64,000 bases of DNA from contig JAFGJO010000061.1 of NCBI GenBank assembly GCA_016929065.1, forward strand, positions 1 to 64,000, read 5' to 3'. The position numbers and the translations under genes are program-made. The notes below the pieces were generated by a model, which saw only the letters and a program-made list of their open reading frames with translations, ran no database searches and was not told where the DNA came from. The DNA comes from Spirochaetales bacterium. GTDB taxonomy: Bacteria > Spirochaetota > Spirochaetia > SZUA-6 > RPPD01. Shown one piece after another: positions 51,501 through 58,266 of the stretch. The stretch's first letter is position 1; every line of letters starts with the position of its first letter.

Positions 51501-52070
51501 GGCTTTTTTGGTAAACACTCCTTCGTTGGTCCCGCACCAGAGATTTCTTTCTGTGTCATGACAAAGCGCCGTGATGCGCTTGTCATGACATTCCGGAATA
51601 TCGTCAAACCGGTGAAATGCTCCGTCTTTAAAGCAGGCAATGCCGGATTGTGTCCCCGCCAGAAGCATGCCGGATGAGGGGTCCAAACAGAGTGTATGAA
51701 CATTATTTGCGGGAAGGCCGTCGGTCTGTTGATATAATGATATCCCGGCAGTTTCAATTTTCAGGATTCCGCTATGGGTGGCAGCCCAAATACAATCCTG
51801 TCGGGGATCCTGAATAATTGAATGTATCTTTTTTGCTTCATAGGAAATTGAACGGGACAGGGTGATCGAAGAAAAATTCAAACCGTCAAATCTGAATATT
51901 CCTTCATAATGGCTTCCGATCAGAAATTTGCCGCTGTCCTCGGGAATAATCTGTGTAATCCCGGCGGGTGCACCGGGAATTGAGTTGTAATGAGTACAAT
52001 GAACCCGTGAAGGTACAGACGGAGAGGAAAGAATGAATAATCCGTTTTTTTTCTTTTGTGAGTGTGTCAC
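48498..52070 (-). CDS. Two-component propeller histidine kinase without membrane helix
   Basis: An 1190-residue kinase. Residues about 30-640 are Reg_prop repeats, about a dozen, of the form N-x-x-W-x-G-T-x-x-G-I, which build two beta-propellers. A Y_Y_Y domain (about 645-735) follows, then PAS (about 745-855), a coiled coil, HisKA (I-A-H-E-I-N-S-P-L-S-A-I near 905) and an ATPase domain (D-T-G-K-G-I-P and G-T-G-L-G-L). In Bacteroides-type HTCS sensors a signal peptide and a membrane helix flank the propeller. Neither is visible here, so the sensor seems to be cytoplasmic. The start is a GTG. It heads a three-gene operon. Confidence 0.88.
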   Translation of the reverse strand: MTHSQKKKNGLFILSSPSVPSRVHCTHYNSIPGAPAGITQIIPEDSGKFLIGSHYEGIFRFDGLNFSSITLSRSISYEAKKIHSIIQDPRQDCIWAATHSGILKIETAGISLYQQTDGLPANNVHTLCLDPSSGMLLAGTQSGIACFKDGAFHRFDDIPECHDKRITALCHDTERNLWCGTNEGVFTKKAGETLNFTEEHGLPSKNILCFLFDENGMLWCGTDTGLFTIKGTNGPEISVHPKITGIPITCICIDSKKRKWVGSFTGISVIENEEVFHIRQNDGLLSPYIATLYPGPDNSIWAGYQYAGLSRITLDEAVIVSRKIVTGTMVKDGNNNLWYASNNELCVHDGKEEAVQVLPGKISCIMIDSQNHIWVATEHHGIFVYASKKSVLENACQHFTKSDNLPSDEVYSLLETHDNTVIAGLRNPGSIAFINNRKIVSRKVPQQIISRLFEDSKGRLWYGGYAPDGLACIDGTTGYFFNREHGLDNEAVLSIMEDHDKMIWIGTHAGIFFFDEDKFHRWTPIEGIDETNHQTAAAGFFGTLYFGTKNGLFVTDKTHIQRLSAVDGIPGNGISGIIPQHDNSLIVSTYNGIVVLKNLPLTMPKITITSIKADQEYAYTPVLTIGQTPYLKINWQGVHLASNKFSYSYCLEGHDTEYRQTWRNNCEYHNCKPGKYTFTVYAVNRSLIVSEEPAKCTIIITAASGLVSSHEYELLFKNLNIGHLRFQLPGPNIIYVNRTILSMLGYSDAQELITKTKEILSIDHPPEGSLFDYILHHAGIKPIEARLQKKTEETVWVTIIATKIQTPTENEEFLDVMCIDTTERKNIELELQKNRKQLEEMVEERTQELTKTLEHLQNTQKQLLLSEKMAALGQLIAGIAHEINSPLSAIRSSVHNIAKVLDQTVRALPFFFQLLSVEELNYFMLLIEKSVSTHTRYSSREEREFKKTLMIFLDAHQVGNSETIAEALITMRIYTDIEDFSPLFTSEEFPRIIHMAEKVSGLYRSSEIITTATTQASNVISALKHYSRTDSESARVYTDIIEGLETVLTLYHNQIKYEVEVVREYKSRPVILCFPEDLIHVWMNLINNALHAMHKKGKLIIGVEEQGKNVAITVSDTGKGIPPEIQKKIFEPFFTTKPRGEGTGLGLDIVNKIVEKHNGEIHLSSKPGMTTFTVILPNLQREEESFHQKK

Positions 52071-52085
52071 ACTATTTCCATTTCT

Positions 52086-52114
52086 AGTATAGTATGAGTA
52101 TATATCAAAAACAA
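52086..52114 (-). promoter_or_regulatory. Sigma-70-type promoter of the propeller kinase operon
   Basis: Minus strand: TTGTTT (52114-52109), a 17-base spacer, TATACT (52091-52086). The GTG start at 52070 is about 15 bases past the -10 box, so the leader is only eight to ten bases long and has at most a partial Shine-Dalgarno. Confidence 0.6.
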
Positions 52115-52216
52115 GGAATAAACGGTCAGTAAAAAAGATTAGACAAGCCTTGATTTTTTCAGGATAATGATTTCACCTGTTTTTTAGAAAAGACATTTTC
52201 TTGAAAAGGAATATTC

Positions 52217-52867
52217 ATGGCAAAAATATTAATTGTTGAAGATGAAAAACCAATTGCAGACCTCATTGCAATGAACCTTGAAATGGCAGGTTTTGAAACA
52301 GAACACGCGGCGGACGGGGAAAAAGCATTCAAATTGATTGCTGCAAACAAATACGATCTTGTTCTGCTCGATATTGTCCTGCCGAAAATGACCGGTGTTG
52401 AGTTGTTTCCGAAAATTGTCGGTCAAAAAATACCTGTTATTTTTCTCACTTCAAAAGATGCGGTCAGAGACAAAGTACACGGGCTTACCCTGGGGGCAGA
52501 AGATTACATCACCAAGCCGTTTGACAATGCCGAACTTGTTGCCCGGATCAAGGTAGTGCTGCGTCGGCAAAAAAAACAGACACCCAGTATAAAAATAGGC
52601 GACATTACTGTTGATATGGAAAAACGTGTGGTGAAGAAAGTGAGCCAGGAAATCAGCCTTACCATGAAAGAGTTCGAGCTGCTGCATTATTTGATATTGC
52701 ATCGGGGGAGTATTGTCTCGAGGGATCAATTACTGGAAAATGTCTGGGGGTATAATTTTACCGGAAATACGCGAACCATTGATATTCATGTGAAAAAGCT
52801 GAGGGAAAAGCTCGGTACAGAAAAAATAAAGACTGTTTTCAAGATGGGATACAAACTGGAGGAGTGA
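52217..52867 (+). CDS. OmpR-family response regulator
   Basis: A 216-residue regulator: receiver domain 1-115 (V-L-L-D-I-V-L-P with the acceptor aspartate, F-L-T-S-K-D and Y-I-T-K-P-F) and a winged-helix DNA-binding domain (about 125-215, with R-G-S-I-V-S-R-D-Q-L-L-E-N-V-W-G and D-I-H-V-K-K-L-R-E-K-L). It is transcribed divergently from the propeller kinase and followed after seven bases by its cognate kinase. The target genes are not evident. Confidence 0.93.
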   Translation: MAKILIVEDEKPIADLIAMNLEMAGFETEHAADGEKAFKLIAANKYDLVLLDIVLPKMTGVELFPKIVGQKIPVIFLTSKDAVRDKVHGLTLGAEDYITKPFDNAELVARIKVVLRRQKKQTPSIKIGDITVDMEKRVVKKVSQEISLTMKEFELLHYLILHRGSIVSRDQLLENVWGYNFTGNTRTIDIHVKKLREKLGTEKIKTVFKMGYKLEE

Positions 52868-52874
52868 GGATGCC

Positions 52875-54320
52875 ATGCGAGTAAGAAACAGGATTCTTGT
52901 CCTCTGTATCATTCTGTGTACTGCGGTCATTACTCTTCCCGGAATTATACTTATCCATTCAAGCAACGAATCGCTCCAGGAGTATGAATTCAACAGCCTC
53001 CGCCGTGATATGCTTCAGGCAAAAAATACCTTTACCAATATGTACTATTCCGAGCAGCATCTCGCCTATATCGAATCGTTTGATTCACCTGATCTGCCAA
53101 AAAAAGACACTGATCCACTTGTCAAGAAAGTCGCCCAGGAACTTTTTTCGGGTTTTAAAAGCACAAATTTGTTTGTTGATCTGTTTTCCTGGAATAAGGA
53201 ACTGTTGTATTCAAACCATGTTTTTTTTTCTGATGAGCGAAAGGAAATTCTTGATTACAAGGAAGGAACGTGGAGTCTCTCGGTGAAGAAAATTGAAGAA
53301 AAACGTTTTACGGTAATTACCGACAGTATTGAGATAGCAGATTCGAAGCTTATTATTTCTTTATCCAGGGATATTTCCCATGTTGATGACAGTCTGAGGA
53401 CACAATACCTGGTGTTTTTTATCATCCTCGCCGGGGCAATTGCACTTCTGTCGATAATTATTCCTCTTGTCACCGCACAGATAACGAAGCCGATTGAAGA
53501 GTTGGTCGAAACGGCAGAAGAAATCAGCAATGGACATTACAACCGGCGCGTGATTCCCCGGGGTAAAGATGAAATTGGACGGCTTGGACTTGAGTTTAAC
53601 CGGATGACAGAAGCGATTGAACATACCATTTCATTACTGAATGAACAGGCAGAGCAAAAACAGCGGTTTATTGATAATCTTACCCATGAATTAATGAATC
53701 CGCTCACCTCGATCATCGGTTATGCTGATTTTTTGCGAAGCAACAAATACAACAAGAAAATATTCGACAAAAGTCTTGGGTATATCTACACAGAGGGAAA
53801 ACGCATTGGCGAGCTTGCCGAGCGGCTGTTTGACCTGATGTTGTTCAAGAATAAAAAAGCTGCTCTGAAAAAGGAAAAAGTAATGCCCCTGTTTCAGGAG
53901 ATACGGGAGAATCTGCAATTCAAGCTCAGAAGAAAAGAAATAACAGCTGTGCTTGAAGGAAAGGATTTTTCTATAGGAATGGACCGCACATTGATGAAGG
54001 CCGCTCTTGTTAATCTGGTGGATAATGCAATCAAAGCCTCCCCGTTCGGGGCGAACATTTATTTCGGTGCGGAAAAAAACAGGATGGAGGCTGTGCTTTT
54101 TGTCCGTGATGAAGGAAAGGGGATAAAACAGTCTGAATTAAAAAAAATTCTTGAGCCATTCTATCAGGTGGAAAAAGGGAAAACCGGGCCCGCGACAGGT
54201 GCCGGTCTGGGACTGGCAATTACTGTTGAAATTGTCAACCTTCATGGTGCGAAGCTGGAGTATGACTCAACCGAGGGGAAAGGAACAACGGCACGAATTA
54301 TCTTCCAAAAGTCTATATAG
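52875..54320 (+). CDS. HAMP-domain sensor histidine kinase
   Basis: A 481-residue membrane kinase: first helix about 5-27, an extracytoplasmic domain of about 145 residues without a named family, a second helix about 174-198, HAMP domain about 200-250, HisKA (N-L-T-H-E-L-M-N-P-L-T-S near 270, with the phosphorylated histidine) and an ATPase domain with N-L-V-D-N-A-I, R-D-E-G-K-G-I and G-A-G-L-G-L. All catalytic boxes are intact. It pairs with the OmpR-type regulator seven bases upstream. Confidence 0.92.
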   Translation: MRVRNRILVLCIILCTAVITLPGIILIHSSNESLQEYEFNSLRRDMLQAKNTFTNMYYSEQHLAYIESFDSPDLPKKDTDPLVKKVAQELFSGFKSTNLFVDLFSWNKELLYSNHVFFSDERKEILDYKEGTWSLSVKKIEEKRFTVITDSIEIADSKLIISLSRDISHVDDSLRTQYLVFFIILAGAIALLSIIIPLVTAQITKPIEELVETAEEISNGHYNRRVIPRGKDEIGRLGLEFNRMTEAIEHTISLLNEQAEQKQRFIDNLTHELMNPLTSIIGYADFLRSNKYNKKIFDKSLGYIYTEGKRIGELAERLFDLMLFKNKKAALKKEKVMPLFQEIRENLQFKLRRKEITAVLEGKDFSIGMDRTLMKAALVNLVDNAIKASPFGANIYFGAEKNRMEAVLFVRDEGKGIKQSELKKILEPFYQVEKGKTGPATGAGLGLAITVEIVNLHGAKLEYDSTEGKGTTARIIFQKSI

Positions 54321-54512
54321 TCAAATACCTCCAGTATAGTTTACATTAAATTTACAACTTTTAGCTGTGCTTTTTTCGGGAATATAGTAGTATTGCTAGT
54401 GTGTCGATTGAATTGATGATAATCAATGTAACATTGTGTTTAAACAGATGTTTGTTTACAAGAAGTAAAAAAACAGTATTTTCCGGATAGGGGAGTATGG
54501 TGAGATAAGATT

Positions 54513-55088
54513 TTGACTGGAGTGTACCAGGTGCTGTATAAATATTTTTGCATTATTTCCATTCTCCTTTTCCTTTTGCCGGGGGGTACACTTGCAGCAG
54601 AGGGCCAGGCAGAAGACCAGCTGCACCGTATCATGAACCAGGACGATTCCCGGCCTGTACCCGGAATTGCCCAGTTGATTACACCTGCCGAAAGAATCGG
54701 ACTTTTCCATCTGGGGATGACGAAAGCAGATTTACTCCTCATTATAGGCGATCCGGATGCAGTATATGACGCCACACACAAAGCTCTTTCAGATCTGAAA
54801 ACTGATGAGCTGTATTTGCTTTACAAATCCCTGGGACTTGCGTTTGTTTTGAAGGGTGAAACATTGCAGAAAATTATAACATTCAGCCCGCAATACCGGC
54901 TCGAGACGGGTTTGGGGATCGGTTCTTCACAGGAGAATGTAATAAAAACCTATGGAACTGCATTCATCCTCTCCCGGAATGAGCAGCGGGATATTCTTGA
55001 ATATAAAAACATCGGGATTGCATTCGCATTCCGAAAAAATGATAAAACAGTCTGGGAGGTGATCGTCTTTTCAACATCCTCGCCGTAG
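54513..55088 (+). CDS. Exported protein with two SmpA-like repeats
   Basis: A 191-residue protein with a signal peptide (hydrophobic core about 11-26, ending L-A-A-E). Two similar motifs follow: L-G-M-T-K-A-D-L-L-L-I-I-G-D-P near 70 and L-G-I-G-S-S-Q-E-N-V-I-K-T-Y-G near 135, the G-x-x-x-x-x-V-x-x-x-x-G pattern seen in SmpA/OmlA-type outer-membrane proteins. I place the start at a TTG (54513) with GGTGAG upstream; a GTG nine bases later is possible. Function unknown. Confidence 0.55.
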   Translation: MTGVYQVLYKYFCIISILLFLLPGGTLAAEGQAEDQLHRIMNQDDSRPVPGIAQLITPAERIGLFHLGMTKADLLLIIGDPDAVYDATHKALSDLKTDELYLLYKSLGLAFVLKGETLQKIITFSPQYRLETGLGIGSSQENVIKTYGTAFILSRNEQRDILEYKNIGIAFAFRKNDKTVWEVIVFSTSSP

Positions 55089-55202
55089 GTTTTTAATTCC
55101 CTCCCCATAATATGCGGAAAATAACAGTAAACCTCTAACCGGGATGTTGTCGACAATATAAGGGAAAGATATTCAAGGCCATTCTGACTTTTAAGGGTTG
55201 GA

Positions 55203-55445
55203 ATGATACAAAGAGATTTTAATGAACCTGGGATCATTGAAGGGAACATAGCTGTGGCGCAAAATAATTGTAAAACCAATCCACCAGTGACTTTTTTTAC
55301 TGTCTGTTCTATCTGTAAAAAAGCCAGAATAAAGAACAATATCTGGAAAAAAATATCTCTTGAAGACCTTGAAAATCCTGAACATATTATCAGTCATGGT
55401 TTGTGTCCGGACTGCATGACGCGACACTATGCCGACATTATGTAA
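55203..55445 (+). CDS. Small stand-alone zinc-tail protein
   Basis: An 80-residue protein that resembles the C-terminal tail found on many bacterial PAS or receiver proteins: C-S-I-C-K-K-A-R, W-K-K-I-S-L-E-D and I-S-H-G-L-C-P-D-C-M-T-R-H-Y. The two CxxC pairs and nearby histidine suggest a zinc site. It stands alone here, without the sensor part. Either it is a real small signalling partner or a remnant of a longer gene. There is a weak AAGGGTTGGA before the ATG. Confidence 0.5.
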   Translation: MIQRDFNEPGIIEGNIAVAQNNCKTNPPVTFFTVCSICKKARIKNNIWKKISLEDLENPEHIISHGLCPDCMTRHYADIM

Positions 55446-55548
55446 AATTGGAAACAAAATCCTGTAACACTGCACAAAACTGTTATCGATCTCTTGTAAA
55501 GAATAAAAAATAAAGCTATTTTTTGTTTTTTACGGTGAAAGGAAGCAT

Positions 55549-56535
55549 GTGCAAAAATTATCAGATATTACCGCTTTCCAGGCAGCACTGAATAATTTTG
55601 GCAGAGATCGAATACCCTGCCTGTTTATCGTTGATTATGCCATGAAGAATCCGCTAATAGTCAGGCTGGATGAAGTTGATCCACATGCTTGCTTGTATTA
55701 TTTTCGGGGGAAAACAAATGCGTTCTATTCCCAAAGGAAAAAAACCCTGGTTGAATTGACGAAAAAACCGGTACAGTACCAGGATTATGAAAAATCTTTT
55801 TCAATCATTCAAAAAGAGCTGAGGAACGGCAATACCTATCTGGTAAACCTGACAGCACCCACAGCGATACAGTGCAACGAAACACTGCGTGAAATATTTT
55901 TTGCCGCTTCGGCAAAATACAAGCTCTGGTATAACGGGGAGTTTGTATTTTTTTCCCCCGAACAATTTGTTTTTATCAGGGAAAATATGATCAGGACATT
56001 TCCAATGAAGGGTACCATTCGTGCTTCAGTCCCGGATGCTGAAAATATTATTTTGGCTGATGAAAAAGAAATGGCAGAGCACATCACTGTTGTGGATTTG
56101 TTGAGAAATGATATCGGCATGGTTGCGCGGAAAGTGGCCGTTGACCGTTTCCGGTACATTGAACATGTCGTTACTCCGGAGGAGACACTCCTGCAGGTGA
56201 GCTCGGAGATCTCCGGCAATCTTGATGTGTCATGGAGGGAAAACCTGGGGAATCTCATGGCCATGCTGCTCCCTGCGGGATCGGTAACCGGAGCACCCAA
56301 GAAAAAAACCATGGAAATAATCGGGGAAGCGGAACAGTATGATCGGGGGTATTATACAGGGGTCGCCGGAATATTTGACGGTGATTCACTGGACAGTTGT
56401 GTCATGATTCGTTTCATCGAAAAAACTGCTGAAAGCAAATATGTCTATAAAAGCGGCGGCGGCATCACCGTTTACAGTAACTGCGAATCTGAATACAGGG
56501 AGTTGGTGGATAAAATATATGTGCCGGTTGCTTGA
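55549..56535 (+). CDS. pabB: Aminodeoxychorismate synthase component I
   Basis: A 328-residue chorismate-binding enzyme that makes 4-amino-4-deoxychorismate for folate. The C-terminal half carries the signature (T-F-P-M-K-G-T-I, H-I-T-V-V-D-L-L-R-N-D, G-S-V-T-G-A-P-K-K-K, Y-K-S-G-G-G-I-T-V). It is the short type without the N-terminal TrpE-like extension. The start is GTG with AAGGAAG before it. No pabA glutaminase lies next to it, so ammonia must come from elsewhere. It overlaps the next gene by 17 bases. Confidence 0.85.
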   Translation: MQKLSDITAFQAALNNFGRDRIPCLFIVDYAMKNPLIVRLDEVDPHACLYYFRGKTNAFYSQRKKTLVELTKKPVQYQDYEKSFSIIQKELRNGNTYLVNLTAPTAIQCNETLREIFFAASAKYKLWYNGEFVFFSPEQFVFIRENMIRTFPMKGTIRASVPDAENIILADEKEMAEHITVVDLLRNDIGMVARKVAVDRFRYIEHVVTPEETLLQVSSEISGNLDVSWRENLGNLMAMLLPAGSVTGAPKKKTMEIIGEAEQYDRGYYTGVAGIFDGDSLDSCVMIRFIEKTAESKYVYKSGGGITVYSNCESEYRELVDKIYVPVA

Positions 56536-57121
56536 AACAATCCGTTATTCCCGGGATGGATACGATAATCTTTTTTATCACACACAACGAATGAACACCT
56601 CCCGGCAGCAACTCTATGGTGCGGATAATGTTCTGGATCTGGAACAAATGCTCGAAAAGAAGCCGTTGGTTCCCGATGGAATTGTAAAATGCCGGGTGGT
56701 CTTGTCACAAACAATAGAAAAGGTGGAATATATCCCCTATTTCCCCCGGCCTGTTCGAAGCCTTCAGATTATATATGATGATACGATTGAATACCGGTTC
56801 AAGTATGAAAACAGAGAGCAGCTGCAAAAGCTTTTTTTACAAAGAAAATCGTCTGATGATATCATTATTGTAAAGCAGGGGCAGGTGACAGACACATCAT
56901 TCTCAAACATCGCATTTTTATACAAAGGAAAATGGATAACTCCGGCAGCGCCGCTCTTGTTCGGGACGCGGCGGGCACAGCTGATTGATGAAGCCATCCT
57001 TGAAGAAGAAGAAATGACTGTCCTGTTTATACGAAAATGTGAAAAAGCGAGGTTGATTAACAGTATGTTCCGGTTTTATGAATCGCCGGAAATCGGTATT
57101 TCACAGATAATGGGTCTGTGA
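56519..57121 (+). CDS. pabC: Class IV aminotransferase-fold protein, likely aminodeoxychorismate lyase
   Basis: A 200-residue PLP enzyme of fold type IV, rather short for PabC. Seen: a H-T-Q-R-M-N-T-S-R motif near 21, R-F-K-Y-E-N-R near 100 with the lysine expected to hold PLP, and V-T-D-T-S-F-S-N-I-A-F near 122. The overlap with pabB supports the role of making p-aminobenzoate and pyruvate from aminodeoxychorismate. The ATG at 56519 is inside the pabB end; a start further upstream would be in the wrong context. Confidence 0.8.
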   Translation: MCRLLETIRYSRDGYDNLFYHTQRMNTSRQQLYGADNVLDLEQMLEKKPLVPDGIVKCRVVLSQTIEKVEYIPYFPRPVRSLQIIYDDTIEYRFKYENREQLQKLFLQRKSSDDIIIVKQGQVTDTSFSNIAFLYKGKWITPAAPLLFGTRRAQLIDEAILEEEEMTVLFIRKCEKARLINSMFRFYESPEIGISQIMGL

Positions 57122-57268
57122 TAATTGCAAAAAAGCAGATAATATTTGTTTTTTGGCATTGCAGTGTGTTTTTGATTGTGGTATATTGCACGGAATAATT
57201 AAGTTTTTAGATTTATTCGAGTTTTAAAGTTTATAATCAGACAATTATGAAAAATCAAAATAATTCAG

Positions 57269-57295
57269 TTCAATTGACGATTGTCGTCAATTGAA
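57269..57295. promoter_or_regulatory. Perfect 27-base palindrome, probable operator
   Basis: TTCAATTGACGA at 57269-57280 and its exact complement at 57284-57295 around a three-base centre. It lies between a TATAAT box (57232-57237) and the aldo/keto reductase start, so it is in the leader. A bound repressor would block transcription; as RNA it would form a 12-pair stem. The regulator is not evident in the window. Confidence 0.6.
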
Positions 57296-57343
57296 TGGTG
57301 AATATCACGTGTATATCGAGTGAACAGGGAGACGATCACTAAT

Positions 57344-58141
57344 ATGGAATTTTTCACTTTGAAATCAGGAAATAAAATGCCGGCGATTGGATTCGGAACA
57401 TACCAGCTGTGGGGTGATGAGTGCCGGGAATCGGTAAAAAAGGCTCTTGAAATCGGATATCGGAGCATTGATACAGCAGAGGATTATGAAAATCATGCGG
57501 AAATTGCCCGTGCGATTCAGGAAAGCGATATCAATCGGCAGGATATTTTTTTGACCAGCAAGATATGGAGGCTGAATCTTCGTTCCCGGGATGTTGTTGC
57601 ATCATGCGAAAAAATATTGTCTGTTTTTAAAACCGATTATATTGATTTGCTGCTGATCCATTGGCCCAGTCATGAAATACCTTTGGAGGATACGCTTGAT
57701 GGATTTAAAAGGCTCCAGACTGCCGGAAAAATGCGTGATTTCGGTGTAAGTAATTTTTCTGCGGAATTGTGTGAACAAGCTCTTCAGCTTGATTTAATTG
57801 ATATTTCAATAAATCAGATTCGGTTTAATCCGTTTTGGAATAATGAAGACACGCTGCAATTCTGCAAAAAGCATGATATCCAGGTAACTGCGTACACGCC
57901 CATAGCAAAAGGACGTGTACTTTCCGATCAGGAACTGCTTGCATTGGCCGCTCAAATAGGCCGGCCGGTAAGCCAGCTGGTTTTGCGATGGCTGTACGAG
58001 AAAGGCCTTGTGGTTATTCCCCGTTCCCGAAAAGAAGAAAACATACGGACAAATTTCGATGTGTTCTCATTTTCGCTTCCAAGAGATATCTACCAGGCGA
58101 TGGAAGATTTTCTGCATGACCATGGGGCAACCGGGGTATAA
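57344..58141 (+). CDS. Aldo/keto reductase
   Basis: A 265-residue NADPH-dependent reductase of the AKR superfamily. The catalytic four are visible: aspartate and tyrosine in D-T-A-E-D-Y-E-N-H, lysine in L-T-S-K-I-W, and histidine in L-L-I-H-W-P-S-H. The NADPH-binding P-R-S-R-K-E-E-N-I lies near 245. The bacterial 2,5-diketogluconate-reductase/YvgN group is the likely home, but the substrate is unknown. I chose the ATG at 57344; a GTG at 57320 has no ribosome binding site. A 27-base palindrome upstream suggests tight control. Confidence 0.9.
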   Translation: MEFFTLKSGNKMPAIGFGTYQLWGDECRESVKKALEIGYRSIDTAEDYENHAEIARAIQESDINRQDIFLTSKIWRLNLRSRDVVASCEKILSVFKTDYIDLLLIHWPSHEIPLEDTLDGFKRLQTAGKMRDFGVSNFSAELCEQALQLDLIDISINQIRFNPFWNNEDTLQFCKKHDIQVTAYTPIAKGRVLSDQELLALAAQIGRPVSQLVLRWLYEKGLVVIPRSRKEENIRTNFDVFSFSLPRDIYQAMEDFLHDHGATGV

Positions 58142-58181
58142 TCTCTATTTTGCGTGCTTTCCGTTCCCTGAAATAAAACCT

Positions 58182-58210
58182 TTGCGTCATGAAGGGTAAT
58201 TTTCTATAAT
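58182..58210 (+). promoter_or_regulatory. Sigma-70-type promoter of the LacI-type kinase gene
   Basis: TTGCGT at 58182-58187, a 17-base spacer, TATAAT at 58205-58210. Transcription should start near 58217, about 50 bases before the ATG at 58267. Confidence 0.7.
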
Positions 58211-58266
58211 TAAACTGGTATTCCGCAATGGTGCCGGAATAACTATTATGCTGATCGGAACCGAGC

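Noticed and set aside
54400-54470. Fur box near GATGATAATCAATG and a TGTTTAAACA palindrome
   Set aside because: Matches to a Fur site are partial and the downstream gene has no iron-related feature.
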